From Rhizobium leguminosarum bv. trifolii WSM1325 (GTDB lineage: Bacteria; Pseudomonadota; Alphaproteobacteria; Rhizobiales; Rhizobiaceae), in assembly GCA_000023185.1 (NCBI GenBank), contig CP001627.1:230783-294782 (forward strand): a DNA stretch of 64,000 nt, given 5' to 3'. The notes under the pieces were generated by a model. The model was not told the DNA's origin. It was given only the letters and a program-made list of their open reading frames with translations, and did not search any database. The stretch's first letter is position 1; every line of letters starts with the position of its first letter. The position numbers were made by a program, and so were the translations under genes. Below are positions 1 to 9,251 of the stretch, piece by piece.

Positions 1-1024
1 TCGTCTCGCACGATACGGATATACGCGAATGCTCGGCTGTGTACTTGACGGCGTTGCGGACGACGTTTTCGAGCGCCCTGTAGATGAGCTCGCCTTCGAC
101 TTCGGCGCGGAAAACGCCCTCGACACTGGTTGTGATTGAGACCTCCCGCGCCTGAGCTTCGAATGCCGCATCGCCGAGAATTTCGTTGAGCAGCTCGATG
201 ACATCAAGAGCGTGCGTTTTCAGCGGCCGGCTGGATCCGGCAGTCAACCTGGCAAGCGTCAGAACTTCGCCGACCAGCGCATCCAGCCGTTCGACCTCCC
301 GGTCCATGCGGTCTAGCATGGCGCCGAGTTTCGCCGGGCTCTGCCGGAGCACGCCGACGGCGGCCTGTAGGCGGGACAAAGGCGAACGCAGCTCGTGGGA
401 GACATCATGGAACAGCCTCTGCTGCGCATCCTGCAGCTCCTGAAGCCGGGCGGCGCTGGAATCGAAGTCATGCGCAAGCGCGGTAACCTCGTCCTTTCGG
501 CCGGCCATCTTGTCACCGATGCGGAAATCGAAGCGGCCATGCGCGAGCGCGCTCAAGCCATCGCGCAGATGCACCACGGGACGAATGAGATATCGGGCGA
601 GTGCACCTGCCGAAATCGTGCTCGAAATCAGGATCGTGAGCCACGGCAAGAACGGACCGAAGTTCTCGAACGTGAACGTCGCCTTGGCCGGCAGGGAAAT
701 CTGGTAGCAAACCTCGTCCTTCAGGACGAATCGTGTGTCGACGGTCTTTTGAACCTCGCAGGCATCGGCTTTCGCCGTTTTGGAGATCGTCAGACCAGAT
801 GGTAGCGTCTCTTCACTTGCGCGCACGAAATGCGCGGCGGCATCCTCGCCATCTCTGGCGAGCATGTTTGCGGTGAGATTCAGGGCAATCACTCGCCGCT
901 CTTCCTCCAGTTCGCGCGCAAAAGGAACGCCCTGGAGGAAATTGACGAGCAGGATGATAACGCCGACGGTTGCCGCCATCGTCAACCAGATCGTCGTGAA
1001 GAATTTCCAGAAAAGCCGGGGCAT
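1..1024 (-). CDS. Sensor histidine kinase, partial (left edge)
   Basis: Membrane sensor kinase of a two-component system; the ATPase end lies beyond the window. Reading the minus strand from ATG at 1024 gives 341 residues: TM helix about 10-29, a periplasmic loop of about 95 residues with two Cys, TM helix about 126-145, a HAMP region, then the dimerisation/H-box HDVSHELRSPLSRL with the phospho-acceptor His at residue 210, followed by the start of the ATPase domain including an N-box-like ENVVRNAVKYT stretch. It begins 2 bases after the stop of the response regulator upstream, so the two are co-transcribed. The layout resembles CpxA-type kinases; the signal sensed is unknown. Confidence 0.9.
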   Translation of the reverse strand, partial: MPRLFWKFFTTIWLTMAATVGVIILLVNFLQGVPFARELEEERRVIALNLTANMLARDGEDAAAHFVRASEETLPSGLTISKTAKADACEVQKTVDTRFVLKDEVCYQISLPAKATFTFENFGPFLPWLTILISSTISAGALARYLIRPVVHLRDGLSALAHGRFDFRIGDKMAGRKDEVTALAHDFDSSAARLQELQDAQQRLFHDVSHELRSPLSRLQAAVGVLRQSPAKLGAMLDRMDREVERLDALVGEVLTLARLTAGSSRPLKTHALDVIELLNEILGDAAFEAQAREVSITTSVEGVFRAEVEGELIYRALENVVRNAVKYTAEHSRISVSCET

Positions 1025-1026
1025 AC

Positions 1027-1719
1027 TCAGTCCACGAGAAGTTGATAGCCTTGGCCGCGAACGGACTGGATCCAGGATTGGCCATCCTCCCTCAGTCCGA
1101 GCTTCTGGCGAACGCTGCTGATATGGACGTCGATCCGGCGATCGAACGGGGTCAGCGGCTTGCCGAAGGCCCGCTTCGAAATGTCCTGCTTCGACACGAG
1201 CTGGCCGGCGCTGCGGGCGAGGACCTCGAGCAGGCTGAATTCCGTGCCGGTCAGGTCCAAGCTTTCGCCGCGCCATTCGGCGATCCTGCTGCCAGGATGG
1301 ATCACGAGTTTTCCCGCCCTTATGATGTCGATCGAAGCACCGGCCGCCGGCTGGCCCGCCCGGCGGAGGATGGCGCGCAGTCTCGCCGCAAGTTCGCCCG
1401 GCGAGCATGGCTTCGGCACATAGTCGTCGGCGCCGAGATTGAGACCCGATATCCTGTCGACGTCATCGCCCCTTGCGGTAAGCATCAGCACAGGAACCTG
1501 GCTGAGCTTCCTGATCCTCTGCAGAACCTCGATCCCGTTCATCCGAGGCATCATGATGTCGAGCACGATAATATCAACCGTATTGCCGGCCGCCGCGGCA
1601 ATGGCGGCGCGCCCGTCTGTATCCGTGACGACCTCATATCCTTCTTCGACCAGATATTCCTGCAGAAGCGTCGTCAGCTCGGCATCGTCGTCGATAAGGA
1701 GAACCTTGTTCATTCGCAT
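1027..1719 (-). CDS. OmpR/CpxR-type response regulator
   Basis: DNA-binding response regulator of 230 residues, first gene of the operon with the kinase at 1-1024. The receiver domain has the acidic pocket D10-D12, phospho-acceptor D54 in VLDIMMP, the Thr/Ala switch in MLTARGD and the Lys in PKPC. The C-terminal half is a winged helix of the OmpR class (LTGTEFSLLEVLA ... RRIDVHISSVRQKLG ... VRGQGYQL). CpxR-like by overall sequence, but the target genes are not shown by the window. A phased TTAAC array about 57 bases upstream of the start is a plausible autoregulatory site. Confidence 0.93.
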   Translation of the reverse strand: MRMNKVLLIDDDAELTTLLQEYLVEEGYEVVTDTDGRAAIAAAAGNTVDIIVLDIMMPRMNGIEVLQRIRKLSQVPVLMLTARGDDVDRISGLNLGADDYVPKPCSPGELAARLRAILRRAGQPAAGASIDIIRAGKLVIHPGSRIAEWRGESLDLTGTEFSLLEVLARSAGQLVSKQDISKRAFGKPLTPFDRRIDVHISSVRQKLGLREDGQSWIQSVRGQGYQLLVD

Positions 1720-1775
1720 TATCCGCTCTCAATCCCGGCAAGCCATACAGCACAAATACAGTCGCGCAGCCAAGT

Positions 1776-1813
1776 TTTACCTAACTTAACATTAACTTGA
1801 CCGCACTTAACGT
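1776..1813. promoter_or_regulatory. Phased TTAAC array upstream of response regulator
   Basis: Four TTTAC/CTTAAC-like hexamers (TTTACC, CTTAAC, CTTGAC, CTTAAC) repeat at about 10-11 bp. This is the spacing at which OmpR-family dimers bind tandem sites on one face of DNA. The array sits 57 bp upstream of the response regulator start. It matches a second array at 2063-2100 at 30 of 38 positions without gaps. Assigning it to this regulator is inference. Confidence 0.5.
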
Positions 1814-2651
1814 TCGTCCCGCTACTGATCCTGCCATGACATAATACGCGCTGAAACCGGATTGCAGCGACATGGCCCGCAATCCCTCGTTGAGTTGGCG
1901 CGGATCGGGAAAAGGCATCGATGCCTTTGACCACCTCTTCGGTCGAATTCCCCCCCGGAACGAGACCGCGGGACGCGTTACCCCGCAGGCGGCCCCGCGC
2001 CGCCTGCGCGTCCTGCATTTTCTCGGCCAACAGCGTACCTGGCCTGTGTCGCAGAGAGAACCTTTACCAAACTTTACACTTCCTTAACCGCGCTTAACAT
2101 CTACACAGCTATTAGAGTTCGACCTCAGTTCGATCCGGAGTGTCGTGTGTCCAAGGCACATCGAAATATTCTGCGGTGCCGCTTTGCGGAGCGGAAAGTC
2201 ATCTGTGTCGAGATTTGGCGGTGGTTATCGAAGCTTGCTTCAAAGAACTATGTCTCAATTGCTTCTTTCTTGAGTCCCGGGATCCACTCAGGACGCGCAG
2301 AAACCGTTCCAATAGAGCGTCATGCTCACCTGGAAGACATCTCCATTGGGGGAACGGGGTGATTGATGCTCCGGGTGATCAGGGCGTGTTTACCGGACAG
2401 ATCGAACAGTTCAACAAGCCTACCGACGCCGACGAGGTTGCGGCGCATCGCCTCGAGGAAAGGCGGCAATAGCCATCGAGCGCGGCACGGGCGCAGAGCG
2501 AAGGGCCGAAATAGAAGGCGAACGCTGACACTAGGGACCGTCGTGAGGCATCGGTTCGTTGTCAAAGTCGTGGAGCGTCAGTCGACACGTGCTCGAGCGA
2601 CGAGGCATATTCCCGCTCAGAAGAACGGTCCCGCCATATGCCGAGAGTGAC
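1814..2651. other. Non-coding stretch between regulator and membrane protein gene
   Basis: About 840 bases with no convincing gene. It contains the second TTAAC array (2063-2100) and a short reverse-strand stretch near 2370-2440 that reads like the first 15 residues of a short-chain dehydrogenase (LFDLSGKHALIT) before losing similarity. The remaining open frames are short and arginine-rich, as expected of chance frames in GC-rich DNA. Confidence 0.5.
2063..2100. promoter_or_regulatory. Second phased TTAAC array
   Basis: Hexamers TTTACC, CTTTAC, CTTAAC and CTTAAC at about 10-11 bp spacing, in the same orientation as the array at 1776-1813. The conserved half is CTTAACCGCGCTTAACAT, against CTTGACCGCACTTAACGT in the first copy. 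No recognised gene starts immediately on either side, so it may drive an unseen small transcript or be left from a lost gene. Confidence 0.4.
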
Positions 2652-3395
2652 TTACCGATTTGCTTCTGTGGTTTCCACGAAGAGCTGGTTGAGCTGTTTC
2701 ATCTCAAGTGCATGGGCGCGCCTTCTGAGGGCGGCTACCTGTTTGAGCGTTGCAAGGTTGTCTGTCGTCTCAATGAGATGCGCATCGGCGACCAGCATTT
2801 CCGCTTCAATCCTGCCCTGCTCTCTCAATTGCCAGACATCCCTGACGCGAAATTGGACCATTATGACGCCGAAAAGCGCCACGAGCGCGGAAGCGGTCAT
2901 TGGCAGCCAATTCGGGACAACCGGTCCATAGGCCGAAAACAATGATGAAAGGCCACTCAAAACGATGATCGCCAAGGTGAGAAAATTCCAGAGATATTGA
3001 TTAACCTTGGAGGAACGAGCATAGCCGTTTCGATGTGTTCGAAGGTCACGCAAAGCCTGCCTTTTGATCTCGGCTGCGTCCGATGGAAGCATGCTTTCGG
3101 CCGTCTCTTGCTCGATCTCCCGCCTTGCCGCCAAAATCACGTTGATGACGGCGATAGTGATCCCGAAGGTTATCATGAACCACGCGATGTAGTGCAAAGG
3201 GACGTCGTCGAGAATGACGTTTGACAAAAATGCGGGTTGAAAAAACTCAATTAAAGCGCCAATCGATATCAAGAATATAGACAGGGCAACCACTGCAATC
3301 GAAAGCATCGCCGCTATATTTCTATATCTGCTATTTAGTGTCATTTTCTTCAGTTGAGCCTGGTCATCCCCCTCCCTTCTAAACAAATCCATCAT
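2652..3395 (-). CDS. Four-TM membrane protein, SLATT/DUF4231-like C-terminus
   Basis: Protein of 247 residues, family not firmly recognised. Predicted helices lie at about 28-50, 67-88, 135-158 and 162-180, as two hairpins separated by a charged cytoplasmic loop with the segment EIKRQALRDLRTHRNGYARS. After the last helix comes a long amphipathic tail (WQLREQGRIEAEMLVADAHL...). The arrangement of a 2-TM hairpin followed by a helical segment beginning with Trp and rich in Arg/Glu recalls DUF4231/SLATT effector modules, but this is a shape resemblance only. Start is ATG at 3395, with a second Met directly after it. It is monocistronic, with an inverted repeat just upstream (3407-3428). Confidence 0.7.
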   Translation of the reverse strand: MMDLFRREGDDQAQLKKMTLNSRYRNIAAMLSIAVVALSIFLISIGALIEFFQPAFLSNVILDDVPLHYIAWFMITFGITIAVINVILAARREIEQETAESMLPSDAAEIKRQALRDLRTHRNGYARSSKVNQYLWNFLTLAIIVLSGLSSLFSAYGPVVPNWLPMTASALVALFGVIMVQFRVRDVWQLREQGRIEAEMLVADAHLIETTDNLATLKQVAALRRRAHALEMKQLNQLFVETTEANR

Positions 3396-3406
3396 CCTAT
3401 CCTCGA

Positions 3407-3428
3407 GACTATAGGGTTAACCATAGTC
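3407..3428. promoter_or_regulatory. Inverted repeat upstream of membrane protein gene
   Basis: GACTAT and ATAGTC arms flank a GGTTAACC core, with a two-base asymmetry. The repeat ends 12 bp before the start codon of the membrane protein, where a repressor could block the promoter or ribosome binding site. Confidence 0.35.
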
Positions 3429-3555
3429 AACCTTTTACCACGCCAGAAAGCAAGTAATGTTTGCGAAGTAATACTTTACGGATCGAATTTCCGGCACCTC
3501 TCGCTAATGTGCGGGCCGGGGCAGCCTCCACCTCTTCAATCCGGTCGCTTCAGGC

Positions 3556-3690
3556 TACGCTGATCGCCAGCGGCCGGCCGAGATCGAGGCCAATATAGTC
3601 CTGGTGCTGTCGGACGATCTGCGCGGCGTGAGCGATCGTCAGGCTTGATCGCGGCGATGATCTCCTCAAGGTCGCCCAGCCTGACAGCCA
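3556..3690 (-). pseudogene. Remnant of a GntR (FCD) regulator C-terminus
   Basis: Reverse-strand translation of 3556-3649 gives TIAHAAQIVRQHQDYIGLDL, then GRPLAISVA and a stop. This is nearly the same as the C-terminus of the intact GntR protein at 6326-7030 (AIAHAGQIVRQIQEYIARDL, DRPVAISMS). Just upstream EEIIAAIK also matches, but in a different frame: the roughly ten-residue AGDVERADQ segment is lost. The rest of the gene is gone. It lies directly downstream of the M24 peptidase, so an ancestral peptidase-regulator pair was probably duplicated here and decayed. Confidence 0.75.
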
Positions 3691-3732
3691 CTTGAAAATC
3701 GGCGCTGCCTGAGCGGGTGAGATTGGGCCTTC

Positions 3733-4875
3733 TCAGGAGAATGGCTTTGTCGGTCCCGCCGCTGGATTGGTCAGCCAGCGTGGTCCCTCGGCGGTCATGT
3801 AGATATGGTCTTCCAACCGGATCCCGAATTTCCCGGGGAAGACGATCATCGGTTCATTGGAAAAACACATGCCGGCGGCAAGCGGCGCGTCGTTGCCGCG
3901 AACGATGTATGGCTCCTCGTGGATCTCGAGCCCGAGGCCATGACCGGCGCGATGCGGCAAACCCGGCAGGCGATAGTCGGGGCCTAGCGAGTGTTTGGCA
4001 AGCACCTTGCGGGCCGCATCGTCGAGGCTCGAGCAGGCGGCGCCGATCCGGGCTGCGTCGAAGACGGCCTGTTGCGCCTCGCGCTCGATCCACCAGGCGC
4101 GTTCGAACGCGCTGTTGCCGTCCTCCAGAATATAGGTCCTGGTGATATCGGAATGATAACCGTCGATCCGGCAGCCGGTATCGACGAGAACGACGTCGTC
4201 GCGACCAAGGACCTGATCGCCGTCGGCGCCATGCGGAAGCGAGGTCGCCGCGCCGAAGGAGACGATGCAGAACGTCGAGCCGGCATCGGCGCCGGCCTGG
4301 CGATGCTGTCGGTCGATGAATTCGACCACCTCGGATGATTTGATGCCCGGCTTCAAAAGCCCATGCACTTGCTTGTGGACGTCGAGCGTCAGGTCCATCG
4401 CATACTGAATGAGGGCAAGCTCTGCAGCCGATTTGATGCAACGCAGGTCGCGGATCAGCCGCCCGCCATCGGCAAGCCTTGCCGCGCCCATCTCCGCTGC
4501 CAATGCGTGATAGAAGAAAAGCGGCAAGCCATCGTCGAGGGCAAGTCTGCCGCGCTGGGCAACAAGGCGGGCGATGAGAGCGGCGCTGCTCTCCTCCTCT
4601 TCCCAGACCAGGATTTCCCCCGGCAGATGTGGCAGCGTTTCGACACGGCTGCGCTCGAACCCCGGAACGATGTAGGAAATGGTCGCGGGCATGACGAGCG
4701 CGCCGAGGAACCTTTCGCTCGGATGCCAGACGAGCCCGGTGAAGTAGTGGAGGCTTTCGGTCGGCCCAAGAAGCACGGCAGCCAATCCTTCGGCTTCGAT
4801 CAGTTTCCGAAGCCCGGCGAGGCGGTTCTGCCGTTCGTCCTCAGTGATGCGGGGTACGGGGTGCTGCCACGACAT
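3733..4875 (-). CDS. Xaa-Pro aminopeptidase family protein (M24)
   Basis: Cytoplasmic metallopeptidase of 380 residues that should release N-terminal residues ahead of proline, or cut X-Pro dipeptides. The N-terminal creatinase-like domain covers about 1-140 and the pita-bread domain about 150-375. All five metal ligands of the family are visible: D232 and D243 in VDTGCRIDGYHSDITRTY, H312 in HRAGHGLGLEIHE, E341 in FSNEPM and E355 in RLEDHIY. The frame stays open to 5211, but MSWQHP at 4875 is chosen because the upstream part overlaps the divergent peptidase gene and is not protein-like. The shared upstream region carries a TGTCGACA palindrome. Confidence 0.9.
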   Translation of the reverse strand: MSWQHPVPRITEDERQNRLAGLRKLIEAEGLAAVLLGPTESLHYFTGLVWHPSERFLGALVMPATISYIVPGFERSRVETLPHLPGEILVWEEEESSAALIARLVAQRGRLALDDGLPLFFYHALAAEMGAARLADGGRLIRDLRCIKSAAELALIQYAMDLTLDVHKQVHGLLKPGIKSSEVVEFIDRQHRQAGADAGSTFCIVSFGAATSLPHGADGDQVLGRDDVVLVDTGCRIDGYHSDITRTYILEDGNSAFERAWWIEREAQQAVFDAARIGAACSSLDDAARKVLAKHSLGPDYRLPGLPHRAGHGLGLEIHEEPYIVRGNDAPLAAGMCFSNEPMIVFPGKFGIRLEDHIYMTAEGPRWLTNPAAGPTKPFS

Positions 4876-4968
4876 GTTGTTTTCCTGCTTTTCCTGCGCT
4901 TCGAGATCGATGAAACCCTCGCCTTGCAGCCAGGATCTTGAACCGACACTAATGCCGCTGTAGGCAAT

Positions 4969-4978
4969 ATGTCGACAT
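4969..4978. promoter_or_regulatory. TGTCGACA operator, peptidase promoter region
   Basis: Perfect 10-bp palindrome ATGTCGACAT between the divergent M24 and S33 peptidase genes. The same core lies at 7131-7140 (GntR/DapA-like promoter) and 14417-14426 (GH127 importer operon). The likely binder is the FCD-type GntR protein encoded at 6326-7030 (inference). Confidence 0.55.
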
Positions 4979-4997
4979 GAAAAGTGAGGAGATAGCC

Positions 4998-6296
4998 ATG
5001 GCGGTCGAATACACCACACCGGGCATGCTGATGCGCGATCATATGGTCGACGTGCCCCTGGATTGGTCGAAGCCGGAGGGTGAGACGATCCGGATTTTTG
5101 CACGTGAAGTGTGCGATCCCGCCCGCCGTCGTGAAACACTGCCGTTGCTGGCTTTCCTTCAAGGCGGTCCTGGCGGAAAGTCGCCGCGGCCGAGCAACGG
5201 CGGGCCGCCATGGCTTGCCGAAGCCCTGAAGACGCACCGCGTTATCCTGATCGACCAGCGCGGCACCGGGCGCAGCAGCCGGATCGAAAGTGCGACGATG
5301 GAGCACTTTGCCGACGGCAGGGCCGCAGCCGACTATCTCAGCCTCTTTCGTGCCGACAGCATCGTTGCCGATTGCGAACATCTGAGGAAAACCGTCTTCG
5401 GCGGCGGGCGCTGGCAAACGCTTGGCCAGAGCTATGGCGGCTTCCTGACACTTACCTATCTCTCGAAGGCGCCGGAGGGACTTTCCGCCTGTTATGTCAC
5501 CGGCGGCCTTGCCGGCCTTGGGGCGACGGCCGAGGATGTCTATCGGCGCACCTACCCGCGCGTTACCGAAAAGAACGCCGCCTATTACCGCCGCTACCCC
5601 GGGGATGCCGAGCGTATCGGCCGGATCGCCGACTATATCGAGACCAATGAGGTGCGGTTGCCCGATGGCGATCGCCTCTCCGTTCGCCGCTTTCAGACCA
5701 TCGGCATCGATTTCGGCATGGCGCCGGGTTACGAGAACATTCATTGGCTGGTCGACGAGGCTTTCTCCGGTCCCAATGAAGAACGTCTCTCCGAGCGCTT
5801 CCTCGCGTCGGTGATGTCGCTGACCTCATATGACGACAATCCGCTCTTCGCCGTTTTGCAGGAAAGCATCTATGGCCAGGCCGGGACGCCGACTGCCTGG
5901 GCAGCCGAACGCATCCGCGCCGAGCATCCGGCCTTTGCCGGCGACCGGCGGCCGCTGCTGTTGACGGGGGAGATGATGTATCCCTGGATGTTCGAGGAAA
6001 TTCGCTCGCTTAGGGCCTTCAGGGCAGGTGTCGAGGCGCTGGCAACGATTGAGCACTACGCCCCGCTCTATGCTCCGGCACGTCTCGCTGCAAACGAGGT
6101 GCCGGTCGCCGCGGTCATCTATCATGACGACATGTATGTCGATGCCGGGCTTTCGCTCGAAACAGCGCGCCACGTCGCCAACGTGCAGGCATGGGTGACC
6201 AACGAATTCGAGCATGACGGTGTTCGCCAGTCGGCGGCTGTCCTGCGCCGGCTGATGACCTTGGTCAGAGAGCAAGGCGGCCCCCTCGCCTCTTGA
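4998..6296 (+). CDS. Proline iminopeptidase-like alpha/beta hydrolase (S33)
   Basis: Serine peptidase of 432 residues expected to cleave N-terminal proline or hydroxyproline from peptides in the cytoplasm. It has the oxyanion-loop motif LQGGPGG (55-61), the S33 signature DQRGTGRS (86-93) and nucleophile S145 in GQSYGG; the acid and His lie in the C-terminal third (HDDMYVD ... EFEHDGV). The start at 4998 follows a GAGGAG ribosome site by six bases. The upstream ATG at 4977 overlaps the operator palindrome and lacks such a site. Divergent from the M24 peptidase; together they form a proline-peptide degrading pair. Confidence 0.9.
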   Translation: MAVEYTTPGMLMRDHMVDVPLDWSKPEGETIRIFAREVCDPARRRETLPLLAFLQGGPGGKSPRPSNGGPPWLAEALKTHRVILIDQRGTGRSSRIESATMEHFADGRAAADYLSLFRADSIVADCEHLRKTVFGGGRWQTLGQSYGGFLTLTYLSKAPEGLSACYVTGGLAGLGATAEDVYRRTYPRVTEKNAAYYRRYPGDAERIGRIADYIETNEVRLPDGDRLSVRRFQTIGIDFGMAPGYENIHWLVDEAFSGPNEERLSERFLASVMSLTSYDDNPLFAVLQESIYGQAGTPTAWAAERIRAEHPAFAGDRRPLLLTGEMMYPWMFEEIRSLRAFRAGVEALATIEHYAPLYAPARLAANEVPVAAVIYHDDMYVDAGLSLETARHVANVQAWVTNEFEHDGVRQSAAVLRRLMTLVREQGGPLAS

Positions 6297-6325
6297 GGCT
6301 CGAGCGGTTCATTGCTCTCGTCGCG

Positions 6326-7030
6326 TCAGGACATGCTGATCGCCACCGGCCGGTCGAGGTCGCGGGCAATATATTCCTGGATCTGGCGGACGATCTGCCC
6401 GGCGTGGGCGATCGCCAGTTGGTCGGCCCGCTCGACGTCACCGGCCTCGATTGCGGCGATGATCTCCTCGTGTTCGTCGACATACTGGCGCGGCAGGCGG
6501 TCGTCGAATGTCGAGTAGTAAAGGCGCAGGATGCGGCGGCCCTCGTCGAGCAGCCTGGCGAAGAAGGCCGTGTAATAGGAATTGCCGGCTAGTTCAGCGA
6601 TCGCGACGTGAAATTCGCGGTTGGCCTCGATCATCGCATAGGCATCGCGCGCGGCAACGGCATCGGCGAAGTCCTTCTGATTCCGGCGGATGGTCTTCAT
6701 GATCTCGCCGTTTCGCCGTTGCGCCGCGCCGCGCGTCGTCACCCGGTACATCAGCGTCAGCGCTTCGAAATAGGTGGGCAGGCTTGCGAAATCGATCGTT
6801 GCGACGATCGTGTTCCTGTTCGGCAGCGTCGTGACGAGCCCATCGGCGGCGAGCCGCAACAGCGCCTCTCGAATGGGTGTCCGCGACATCCGGAAACGCT
6901 CCGACAGCCGCACTTCGTCGAGCGGACTGCCGGGTTCCAGCGCCATCGACAGGATTTCCTGCCTGAGCGTCACATAGACGCTCTGCGTGCCAGAGCCGCG
7001 CACCCGCACATTTTCCGCGTCGTTCCGCAT
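6326..7030 (-). CDS. GntR family regulator, FCD subfamily
   Basis: Transcription factor of 234 residues. The N-terminal winged helix covers about 12-75 (VYVTLRQEIL ... GSPLDEVRLSERFRMSRTPI). The all-helical FCD ligand domain covers about 85-225 and contains the conserved metal/ligand-binding Arg, Asp and His residues of the family (EANREFHVAIAELAGN). The start at 7030 is chosen over the longer frame to 7105 because a purine-rich GAGGGCGGA precedes it. It is divergent from the DapA-like gene, with a TTGTCGACAG site between them. Gene context suggests it senses a hydroxyproline- or proline-derived metabolite, as HypR does in Sinorhizobium; the ligand is inferred. Confidence 0.92.
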   Translation of the reverse strand: MRNDAENVRVRGSGTQSVYVTLRQEILSMALEPGSPLDEVRLSERFRMSRTPIREALLRLAADGLVTTLPNRNTIVATIDFASLPTYFEALTLMYRVTTRGAAQRRNGEIMKTIRRNQKDFADAVAARDAYAMIEANREFHVAIAELAGNSYYTAFFARLLDEGRRILRLYYSTFDDRLPRQYVDEHEEIIAAIEAGDVERADQLAIAHAGQIVRQIQEYIARDLDRPVAISMS

Positions 7031-7130
7031 TCGTCCGCCCTCTTTTGTTAGAGCCTTGTATTGCGTTTCGGCCGATTCTCGCAATGTCGGTCTTCGGGGT
7101 CTCAAATATGTAAGCTCACATCATTGAATC

Positions 7131-7140
7131 TTGTCGACAG
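7131..7140. promoter_or_regulatory. TGTCGACA operator, GntR/DapA-like intergenic region
   Basis: TTGTCGACAG, with the 8-bp perfect core TGTCGACA at 7132-7139, lies 40 bp upstream of the DapA-family start and 101 bp upstream of the divergent regulator start. This is suitable for autoregulation and control of the lyase gene. Confidence 0.55.
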
Positions 7141-7179
7141 TTTGTATATAAGGCAACCAGTTTCAACGAGGCTCGATCA

Positions 7180-8091
7180 ATGACCACAGGATGGAAGGGC
7201 GTATTTCCCGCCGTAACGACACAGTTCAACGATGATCTTTCCGTTGATCTGCCCTCGACCCAGCGCGTCCAGGACGCGCTTGTAAACGATGGCGTCAACG
7301 GACTGATCGTCATGGGCACATGCGGCGAGAACAATTCGCTGGACCCCGAGGAGAAGCGCACGATCTTGAAAGCTGCCGTCGAGGTCGTCAACGGCCGCGT
7401 TCCCGTGGTGACGGGCGTGTCCGAATTCGACACGCGCCGTGCCGTCGCCTATGCTCGCGACGCCGAAAAACTCGGCGCCGACGGGCTGATGCTGCTGCCG
7501 GCCATGGTTTATGTGCCGAAGCCCGAAGAGCTGATCGCGCATTTCCGTACCGTCGCCGAAGCGACCTCGCTGCCGATCATGCTCTACAACAACCCGCCGG
7601 CCTACCGCGTCAACATCGGCGCCGATGTGCTGAAGGTGCTTGCCGATGTGCCAAACATCAAGGCGGTCAAGGAAAGCGCGCCGGATCCGCGCCGCTTCAC
7701 CGATCTCATCAATGAATTCGGCGATCGTTTCGATATCTTCGCAGGTCTCGACGACGTGGCGCTTGAAGGCCTGATGCTCGGCGCCAAGGGCTGGGTCTCG
7801 GGCTTGACCAGCGCCTTCCCGCAGGAATCCGTACAACTCGTTGCCGCCGCCGAACGCGGCGACTGGGAAGAGGCCCGCAAGATCTATCGCTGGTTCATGC
7901 CGCTTCTGCACCTCGATGCCGAACACGACCTCGTGCAGTCGATCAAGCTTGCCGAGCAGATCATGGGCCGCGGCTCCGAGCGCGTTCGCATGCCGCGCCT
8001 GCCGCTTTCGGGCGCCCGACGCGCCGAAGTCACCGCGATGGTCGAGAAGGCCGCTGCCACGCGTCCTTCGAAGATCCGCCAGGCTGCCTGA
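7180..8091 (+). CDS. DapA-family lyase/deaminase, probably hydroxyproline pathway
   Basis: Class I aldolase-fold enzyme of 303 residues in the dihydrodipicolinate synthase/N-acetylneuraminate lyase superfamily. Visible parts are the GTCGE keto-acid binding loop (46-50), Y136 in LYNNPP and Schiff-base K164 in IKAVKES. A housekeeping DapA role is unlikely, because the gene sits next to a FCD GntR regulator and two proline peptidases. That context matches delta1-pyrroline-4-hydroxy-2-carboxylate deaminase (HypD/LhpC type), which acts in trans-4-hydroxy-L-proline catabolism. Other DapA relatives with sugar-acid substrates cannot be excluded. A hairpin follows the stop codon. Confidence 0.85.
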   Translation: MTTGWKGVFPAVTTQFNDDLSVDLPSTQRVQDALVNDGVNGLIVMGTCGENNSLDPEEKRTILKAAVEVVNGRVPVVTGVSEFDTRRAVAYARDAEKLGADGLMLLPAMVYVPKPEELIAHFRTVAEATSLPIMLYNNPPAYRVNIGADVLKVLADVPNIKAVKESAPDPRRFTDLINEFGDRFDIFAGLDDVALEGLMLGAKGWVSGLTSAFPQESVQLVAAAERGDWEEARKIYRWFMPLLHLDAEHDLVQSIKLAEQIMGRGSERVRMPRLPLSGARRAEVTAMVEKAAATRPSKIRQAA

Positions 8092-8098
8092 TCATCGA

Positions 8099-8125
8099 GG
8101 CCGGCGACCCTCGCGGTTGCCGGCC
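8099..8125. terminator. Bidirectional terminator between convergent genes
   Basis: Stem GGCCGGCGAC / GTTGCCGGCC (9 of 10 pairs) with a 7-base loop, followed by TTT on the plus strand. It lies in the 50-bp gap between the convergent DapA-like gene and the ABC ATPase gene. Confidence 0.7.
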
Positions 8126-8141
8126 TTTCAGTGTTTGCGGT

Positions 8142-9242
<1,101 letters not shown>

Positions 9243-9251
9243 GGTTTTCTC

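Noticed and set aside
1719..2030. Minus-strand open frame with ATG behind the second TTAAC array
   Set aside because: Attractive position 33 bp from the array, but the translation has no family similarity and runs through the first array and promoter of the regulator.
7180..8091. Housekeeping dihydrodipicolinate synthase (lysine biosynthesis)
   Set aside because: Neighbour genes and the GntR site point to catabolism; lysine biosynthesis genes are absent.
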